The notes under the pieces are model-generated. The model had not been told where the DNA came from. It searched no databases and saw nothing but the letters and a program-made list of their open reading frames with translations. Below are positions 57,401 to 64,000 of a stretch of DNA of 64,000 bases, piece after piece; position 1 is the first letter of the stretch; every line of letters starts with the position of its first letter. Made by a program: the position numbers and the translations under genes. This stretch comes from Periconia sp. R9002 (taxonomy: Eukaryota; Ascomycota; Dothideomycetes; Pleosporales; Periconiaceae). The stretch lies in the NCBI GenBank assembly GCA_023627715.1, contig JAMAHW010000078.1, positions 1-64,000 on the forward strand. Reading direction: 5' to 3'.

Positions 57401-58477
57401 ATGCGTCTCACCTATCTCACTCTCTTCGTTTCCACGGTCACGGCTTTCTCTCTATCAGATGTTTCGTCCGTCACTGGATTATTTCCACGCAAAGACGGTG
57501 GATCGAGTGGTGGCAGTGGATCCAGCGGCGGTAGTGGATCCAGCGGTGGTAGCGGATCGAGCGGTGGCGGTGGAAACTGCCCGGCCGTCTGGACTACCAT
57601 CTCCAAGAACCTCACTTCAAGATTCCTGACCAATGGCCAATGTAACCCAGACGCCCGAGCCGCAATCCGTGCCGTCTTCCACGACTGCGGAGCATGGAGC
57701 ACCGCGCAAGGAGCTACAGCCGGTTGTGACGGTAGCCTGGCCCTCGCCCCAGGAGAAATTGATCGTCCCGAAAATAACGGCCTCGCCGGCATCGTCAGCA
57801 CCTTGAAATCACTAGCATCCCAATACAAAGTCGGCGTCGCCGACATGATCGGTACACCACCCCTATCCCCCTTCCAACCCTCACGCTCCCAAAACTAACC
57901 CACCCCAGTTTTTGCCGGCAACCACGCAATCGTAACCTGCCCAGGCGGACCCCGCGTGCAAACCTACATCGGACGCAAGGACTCAACAACGCCAGCACCC
58001 CCAAACCTCCTTCCCGACGTCAACGCCCCAGCCGCGGACCTCTCCGCGCTCTTCACCGCAAAAGGCTTCTCAGACGTCGACCTCGCCGCCCTGCTAGGCG
58101 CACACTCCACCTCCAACCAATTCCACTTCAACACCTCCGCCGCTGCCGTCGGCAAACCACAGGACTCGACCCCGGGCGTCTGGGACGTACGCTACTACTC
58201 CGAAACCCTCAACTCTGGCTCCGCAGACATCGTCGTCTTCCCGTCCGACAGCAAGCTCTCGCGCTACGCCGGCGTGGGGAAAGAGTTCAGCGGGTTCGTT
58301 AATAATCAGGGGAAGTGGACGGGTAAGTTTGCGGACGCGATGGGGAAGATGGTGTTGTTTGGTAGTAAGAATGGCGCGCAGACGGCTGGGTTTGTGGATT
58401 GCACGAATGCGTTGCCGAGTCAGACGAATGTGAAGAGGGAGATGAGGGCGTTTAATCCTTTTATGCCTAGGCATTGA
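57401..58477 (+). CDS. Secreted haem peroxidase (class II-like), Gly/Ser linker
   Basis: Exons 57401-57851 and 57909-58477 (57-nt intron) encode 339 aa. The ATG at 57401 starts a signal peptide (MRLTYLTLFVSTVTAFS). A Gly/Ser-only linker (~33-58), encoded by about four near-identical 18-bp repeats, separates it from the catalytic domain. The distal Arg90/His94 motif is AIRAVFHDCGAW, and the proximal His216 is in AALLGAHST. Cysteines in NCPAVW, FHDC, TAGCDG and TCPGG suit the conserved disulfides. No acidic Mn-binding trio could be confirmed. This fits ascomycete class II or hybrid-type peroxidases, which oxidise phenolics or lignin-related compounds extracellularly using H2O2. Confidence 0.9.
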
Positions 58478-59171
58478 GGTGGTGATGGTGGTTTATTGTA
58501 TATATTGAGGACCGTTGAATGGTTGATATTGGTGGTTTGATTCGCGGGTTCCGGAAGTTATATCTGGCGGAATTATTTCTCTTCTTTGTGGTATTTTTTG
58601 CGGCGATGTTGGACTTTAACAACGATCATTCGATCTCGATTGGGGGGTGAAATTCGGAAGTAGTATTTCACCAGCAGGCGCGGATCATTTTGGAAATTTA
58701 TCCCTTGACAGTCTATATCCGGGTCAAAAATTAGGATTTTCAGGATAAGCATTTCCACTTTTGTTCACGGCTCATGGGAGGGGAGACGCGGTTTGTTAGC
58801 GATTGAAGTTTTTGAAAAAGGCGAAGCACTTAATACATGCTCTTTTCTCTGAGAGGAGATTTCTTTTATTCATCTTGATGGAGAATGCCCCACTCTTCTG
58901 TTTACTTCCATTTTGGTTGCTGCACATCAATGCCAAGTCTGTTAATATGTATAGGAGCATGCCTTGCATGAACAATCAACCTAATTCACCCAGATTAATT
59001 CTTTCGCGTGTATGCTACCGCCTAAACATTTAGCGACGAAACGTTTATTTATAATTTTTCCCCTCAAAAGAGGAGCAAAATCCATTGTTGTTCGCTGGTG
59101 TAGACGTCAAATAAGATCAACTTCCTTGATTCTGGGCTGGCACTCGAAAGTCCTGTGTCTCACCCGCAAAA
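58478..59171. other. Intergenic between peroxidase and DUF4360-like gene
   Basis: About 700 bp. It contains the peroxidase 3' flank and the upstream region of the next secreted protein. Short frames here are not supported. Confidence 0.5.
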
Positions 59172-59820
59172 ATGATCTCCGCTATCGCATTTCTCCTATT
59201 CCTGTCGCCGACGATTCTCGCGTCATCTTTCAGCATCAAAGTTCTGAATCAGACAGGCACCAACTGCCCTTCATCCGGAAATGGAGTCGTTACGTCCACA
59301 AACCAACAAAACAGCATCACACATTCCATGCCAGCGTTCTTCCCCTACAATGAACCAGGGAGTACGGGAAACACTCCAAAATCACAATCATTTCGCATGA
59401 CTGACTTGCGCAGCTACCCAACGCGACACCCGTTCAGAGTGCATACAATACATCCGCATCGACACCGACCACCAAAACCGCATCGTACTGAACCGCAACG
59501 GCACAAGCGTAAGCGGATGGGGCAAAATCACAGACAAAGAATTCCTCGACATCAGCACGCGTTATCAGTGGGTGGAAGACACGGGATTCGAAGGTATTGG
59601 TGGGGGCGTGTACATCACTCACGGTCCGATTGATGGTAGGATTGACAAGCAATTCGGGTCTGCGGAGGCAACGTCTTACTGCGGTGGAGGGTTACTGAAG
59701 GTCACTTGGGGTGCTAAGGTGACTACGAGCGAGGATGTGCCCGCGGGCCCTCCGAAAGATGCTGTTGATCAGAGCTGGGAGTTCACGCATAGAGTGGGGT
59801 ATGCTGTTTGTAATGAATGA
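59172..59820 (+). CDS. Small secreted protein, DUF4360-like
   Basis: Exons 59172-59361 and 59414-59820 encode 198 aa; the intron is 52 nt (GTACGG...GCGCAG, branch GACTGAC-like). An N-terminal signal peptide (MISAIAFLLFLSPTILASS) is followed by a mature protein with four cysteines in NCPSSG, SECIQY, SYCGGG and VCNE. The pattern (NCP near the start, a C-x-x-x-I-R-I-D strand, then a Tyr/Trp-rich beta region) resembles the DUF4360 family of small secreted fungal proteins. It could bind a surface or polymer. It lies between a secreted peroxidase and an LPMO. Function unknown; other cysteine-rich secreted families remain possible. Confidence 0.65.
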
Positions 59821-60195
59821 GGCAAGGTTGGGCACTGCCGACTGAGGACTGAGAAGCGTGGCACATATAAACTCTTTATCTCTTCGACGGTTGTCTTCCC
59901 GAAAGAAGTAGCGTCACCGGATTTTTCTATGTATTAGCCCGATCGCATTGAGAAGTCGGATTTCACATGATATGCGAGTTTCTCACTTTCAAATCTCTAA
60001 TGTTCAATTGTATTCACCGCTGATCATACATCTGATCACATAATCCAAAAGATGAGACCGTCGTAAAAATCTGTGTCTATCACAACCTCGCATATGGCTC
60101 GGTTGATCAATGCATTGGACTACTAACTCATTTACATAGAATAAACAAAATACGAATCACATCACCGACAGAAGGACAGGATGTGTTAAAGTAAC
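59821..60195. other. Intergenic between convergent genes
   Basis: About 375 bp between the stop of the secreted protein gene (plus) and the LPMO gene (minus); terminator region for both. No specific element was recognised. Confidence 0.45.
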
Positions 60196-61103
60196 TTATG
60201 CCTCGAAAGACCTAGCCTTCTTGGAAGCAGTGCCCTTGAAAACAGCAGGGCCGGGAACAGTGTAGGTTTGAGGGAGAGTGTGGTCGTTGATGTTGAACTA
60301 TATGCATGAGGCTGATTAGCAACTTCTTCATGTACTTGGAATGTAGAATAGTGCTACATGGGACTTCACTTACGCTGATGTTGGGGTCGCTCTGCTTGGC
60401 GTATCCGGGGATAGCGGCCTTCTGGCTGGAGCTGGGCGATGCAGTACCAGAGCCCGTGACAGTGAGCTGAGCACACTCAGCATACCACTGGGGGTTCTTG
60501 GCTTGGTGCAACGCAATCAACTCGTGACGGATGAGGTAGTTGCCTGGCGCAAGACCTTGGGGAATCTTGCTCGTCCAGCCCTTGTTTCCGCCCACCAACT
60601 TGGCAATATCCCAGCCGCTGTTAACCTCGGTGTCGAGGAAGATAGTCTTGCCATCGCCGTGGAAACCGCCCTCGTCAATCTTGAACCATTCGGTTCCGCT
60701 ACCGTCGCAGGAGGAGAAGTCACCAGAGCACTTGTACATCCATACAATGACGGGGCCTTGGGAGTGCGTCCATTGCTGCCAGATTGCCTGGATGCTGTCG
60801 CCTGGCGCAACGGTTGCGGCTAACTTAGCGGAAGTTCCTCCGTTGCAGCGGATCTTGCTGTCAGTGGCGGACATGGTAGGGTTGTAGTCGGGCCACTGGC
60901 GCTGGATGACAGGGTCGCTGGTGGGGGAGAAGCCCTGGTAACTAAACAACGGCTTAGTATATCTTCCTGAATATATCCGTGTTACTGGAGAATACCTACC
61001 CTGGGTAGGTTTTGCCTGCGATAACATAGCTGGTCACGGCACCGTGAGCTGCGGCCTCTGCTGCGAACAGGGCGAGAGCAGTGAGGGTAGTAGGAATCAT
61101 CAT
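60196..61103 (-). CDS. AA9 lytic polysaccharide monooxygenase
   Basis: Exons 61103-61000, 60941-60374 and 60297-60196 encode 257 aa; introns run GTAGGT...TTTAG and GTAAGT...ATATAG. The signal peptide ends AAEAAA and the mature protein starts with His20 (HGAVTSYVIAGKTYPG), the copper-ligand histidine of the histidine brace. The conserved family motif RHELIALHQAKNPQWYAECAQLTVTGSG contains the second His and the Q-x-Y pair of the active site. There is no carbohydrate-binding module; the C-terminus is a short Ser/Pro stretch plus TYTVPGPAVFKG. These copper enzymes cleave cellulose or xyloglucan oxidatively outside the cell. A TATTAAA-like element at about 61190-61203 lies upstream. The enzyme is convergent with the secreted protein gene. 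Confidence 0.95.
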
Positions 61104-61982
61104 GATTGCGGCGATAAATGATGAATGTACAGAAGTGAATGAAGCGAGGGACGGATACACAAAATTCGTCCAATACGACAACCAGCACGCCTTTAATACT
61201 CACGATTCATGGTCATGTGTGGAGTTTGCTCTCGTGGCCGGACTCTCACGGTCGTAGATTGACTGCTAATATCATCTCGCATCGTGATTGCTGCACCGTT
61301 AATATAGGAGGAGGGCCGTGCTGATTGGATTGATATTGCCGGGAGTGTTTCCGGGTGTTTAATTTACATGGGTACAGCCAGTGTCGCTAGCGACATACGC
61401 CGAAAACATTGATGCCCTATCCTCGTTGGCCATTAAATCTTTTTAAAATTGCCAAACTCATGGTTTTACACAACATATGTTTAGTCTCAAATAAGAAAGT
61501 GATTTTAAAGCCTTGACGGCCCGCTACGTTTGTTAGAAGATCATTACACAGACGCGGATTGGAGCGCCATTATCATTCATCGGGCTTTCAGAAAAGGATA
61601 ATCACGACATTCATCGCCAAAATAAATGGCGCAGCATTTGCGTCAGATATTCATTCTAATCAAGGCCAGTGACCGGTTGCCATCATTGGTATTACGGCCG
61701 ATTCGCCAAAGGCCGATTTCATCATCAGACTCTTATGCATATTGGTATCAAGGGGACCTGGCCTCAATCTACGTGAGTTATGGTAGACCACGCGAGACGA
61801 CCCGATCAAGTTTCTTGAATGACATCATAAGTGTATTGCTGGTGACTTTTGTTCCAGATGTTGCTATGACTGGGGCGATTGATTTCGATAGAGATCCGAG
61901 GTGAAGTCACATGGTGTTAATCACAAACTATGTTGATAACGCTGTGCTAGAATCTGTGCCCAACTCCAAACAAGAAGTTTTA
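61104..61982. other. Upstream region of the LPMO gene
   Basis: About 880 bp. It contains a TATTAAA element (minus strand) and otherwise nothing recognised. Confidence 0.4.
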
Positions 61983-62640
61983 TCATTCATTCTGATGTTC
62001 TCTTGGTGGAACTGTGGTGATGCGCCCAACAACCAGTCCGCTCCGCCATCCGCCCCTCCGTCTACTGCATCGTCTAGAAAACGCAAAGCTCCCGCACACG
62101 AGCCCAGATGAACCCCTGATCCAAGGCCTTGTAAGCAGTCTAAACTGAATCTGTTTCCGGTCCTCAGTTTTCGAACAACGGAACAAGTTAAGGGATCGAA
62201 GTGGCATTTCTCTAAAGTTTCATCGGTAACATTTCACCTTTAGCGATTAGACACATCAAAGTCCTGCGCTTTGTCTTGGAGGAATTCTCGGATGTCAGAA
62301 CCATCTTTCCCGAAATGTCGATCCTTTGGTCTAGGTCAGTTGCTTGACAAACGCATGGTCCAGGTTTATTCGCTCCCTGTTCCCAAATAGTCGGTGGATT
62401 AATTTGTCTTACACAACCCTGTCTTGGATTTGCATACAGTGCGGGGATACCGGTATATGATTATATACCGGCTTCGATTGAAGAAGGTTCGGGCACCTTT
62501 ATTCAATAGCTACCAGCCAGGCGCTCCGGTACGGCTCAGGTTAGAACAGATTATCCTTGCAGATGCACTTTCACCCAACAGTGTCGTGATCTTTGGGTTT
62601 GGAACGTCATTCGTGTCTTCTGAATGCGTAGAATGAGTTA
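61983..62640 (+). pseudogene. Possible decayed F-box-like gene
   Basis: Short plus-strand frames carry SAPPSAPPSTASSRKRKAPAHEPR, then (after a possible intron ending TCCTCAG) IRHIKVLRFVLEEFSDVRTIFPEMSILW, then PLFNSYQPGAPVRLRLEQIILADAL. Similar Arg/Lys-rich heads and leucine-rich strands occur in fungal F-box-like proteins. Stops break all of them, so no model can be made. Confidence 0.2.
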
Positions 62641-63715
62641 CCGAAGCAACGTGACGGTTTAACGGTTGTGTGGACTTTGCTCAGTATAAACGAGGAATCA
62701 ATGAGGGAAATATCCTTATGTTTGTTATCAGAGGACAATAGTCAAAGGAAGGTTTAGTGCGGATTTGCACTGCATCATATTGAGTCAGAATTTCATAGTC
62801 AAGAGCCATGGAATAATTGTTATAGATCTGAGAAGTGGCAGGCTCGGGGTGCCGCTTTGTCGCTATGAATCATCTCAGTAGAGATCTGCAGACAAGATGC
62901 GCATGAAACAAAGGAATAGATCTGCAGAAGACTTTAAGAAAAAACTTCTCATTTTCATCGTGCCGAGGAGGTTATTGAAACAATTTCAGATGTAAAAATA
63001 GCATTCGTAACAGTGTGCTCTAGCACGTCGCCGTATCACGATACCATAGTCACGACTCCTCTTCTAGTAGGTGGTGGAGCAATCAATGCCGTGCATCAGA
63101 TAGACTGCTGTAATCATACATATCTATTGTTACGGGAATGGCCCTCAGGCATCACGCATCACCAAACATGCTACAATGAATAAATTCTGAAATGTAATAT
63201 TCTTTTCGAGGAGAGAAAGACACACAAAACTCTCAAGTCGACGTTATTTAGATCGCAATTTGCACTCCTCTAAGTGCAATTTGAAGGCTGACAAATGAAG
63301 GGAAATATACCGTGATCGTGCAAAACTTACAGATGGAATCGCTCCTCGCATAAGCCCGATCATACGCCTTCCAAGGTTGTGTAATTTTTTCTCAACACCT
63401 CGCTTTGGAGTAACGAAGGCTGTGTAACTAACGTCTAAGAGGGATGGATAAACAATACTGCAGTAATAACCAGACCAGCTATCCCAGACAAAACAAAAAC
63501 CGATTTAACTAATCACAAAAAAGCCGTTCATAATCTTGGAAAGAACACAGGATATTACGTGAAAACTAACGTTTTTGAATGACGTGATCTCCACAGGTAC
63601 AATCACTAATTGCATATAAGTTTAACCAAGTTCCAATGAACACCCTTTAGTAAAGCTGAAGCGTTTTATTCGACAGGAAGACCTGTAAATGCTGTCATTT
63701 GTTTTGGAGCACCAT
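62641..63715. other. Intergenic, no gene recognised
   Basis: About 1.1 kb without an open frame showing protein-like content. The right edge is the 3' flank of the exon at 63716. Confidence 0.4.
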
Positions 63716-63883
63716 TCAACTCCCCCACACATGAGCGATCGACAACCCCCCGGCTCCTCCAATGTCGTTGGGAACGCATATGTACTCCGCAATCAATTTT
63801 CCAAACTTGTCAATAGCTATCTTCTTTTCGGATGGGGTAGCGAGAAAGGGCTGATGTGACTGAGGAACCTGGAACCATCCAAA
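63716..63883 (-). CDS. C-terminal exon of a gene running off the window
   Basis: A minus-strand exon of 56 codons follows an acceptor-like CTTGTAG and ends at a TGA (63716-63718). Its product reads FGWFQVPQSHQPFLATPSEK followed by KIAIDKFGKLIAEYICVPND, which is convincingly protein-like, with a Gly-rich tail. Upstream sequence to 64000 contains no clear earlier exon, so the rest probably lies outside. Family not recognised. Confidence 0.3.
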   Translation of the reverse strand, partial: FGWFQVPQSHQPFLATPSEKKIAIDKFGKLIAEYICVPNDIGGAGGLSIAHVWGS

Positions 63884-64000
63884 CTACAAGACGACTGACT
63901 AGAACCCTTTCTAGGAATTCATTAGTGTTTATAGATTCAGGACGCCGGGAAGACAAGATTTCGCTACATATATATAGGTAGATTGTCAAGGCAGAATTGC

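Noticed and set aside
1..64000. CRISPR arrays, bacterial-type operons and insertion sequences
   Set aside because: The sequence is clearly nuclear fungal DNA; no regularly spaced repeats, transposase genes or retroelement ORFs were seen.

Overview
The window looks like nuclear DNA of a filamentous ascomycete (Pezizomycotina, possibly Leotiomycetes; the class is a guess). Genes lie on both strands and are split by many short introns (about 45-85 nt) with GT-AG borders, CTAAC/CTGAC-like branch points and conserved fungal families (SAT4/Pth11-like, HET, AA9 LPMO, PIG-F, translin). There are no operons or Shine-Dalgarno sites. Exon borders were read by hand. For each spliced model the exon lengths sum to a multiple of three, except one flavin monooxygenase that carries an apparent frameshift.

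Layout. 1-3.0 kb: almost gene-free, with a 22-nt G run. 3.0-5.5 kb: ankyrin-repeat protein. 7.1-8.3 kb: SAT4/Pth11-like membrane protein. 9.4-11.4 kb: protein with two tandem nucleoside-phosphorylase domains. 12.3-14.4 kb: phenol-hydroxylase-type flavin monooxygenase with a one-base frameshift. 15.0-16.0 kb: pirin. 16.5-17.6 kb: acyl-CoA thioesterase-like protein. 17.7-18.6 kb: orphan, probably lipid-anchored protein. 20.4-22.4 kb: DHA2-type MFS transporter. 25.1-27.2 kb: intact phenol 2-monooxygenase-type enzyme. 27.8-30.2 kb: housekeeping pair, GPI11/PIG-F and translin. 31.0-33.3 kb: paralogous pair of orphan genes. 35.4-35.8 kb: small three-exon gene. 36.7-40.4 kb: 1193-residue HET-domain protein with an interrupted domain. 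41.1 kb: nonsense-mutated SAT4-like N-terminus. 44.5-45.5 kb: cupin. 46.9-47.7 kb: unresolved, probably decayed coding sequence. 48.5-50.4 kb: anion:cation symporter-family transporter. 52.1-53.3 kb: Gfo/Idh/MocA oxidoreductase. 53.4-55.7 kb: divergent pair, tRNA pseudouridine synthase and hotdog thioesterase. 57.4-61.1 kb: three secreted proteins (haem peroxidase, DUF4360-like protein, AA9 LPMO). 61.9-64.0 kb: probable relics and one exon of a gene running off the window.

Themes. The left half is rich in aromatic-compound enzymes (two phenol-hydroxylase-type monooxygenases, pirin, thioesterase, MFS exporter), with no proof that they form one pathway. Self/non-self or defence-type domains recur (ankyrin, PNP-PNP, HET). 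The right end pairs a haem peroxidase with an LPMO, which suits extracellular oxidative attack on plant polymers. The strongest candidates for something unusual are the PNP-PNP tandem with a degraded first active site, the HET protein whose domain is split by about 160 residues, and the orphan paralog pair. Two genes appear to use GC-AG introns.
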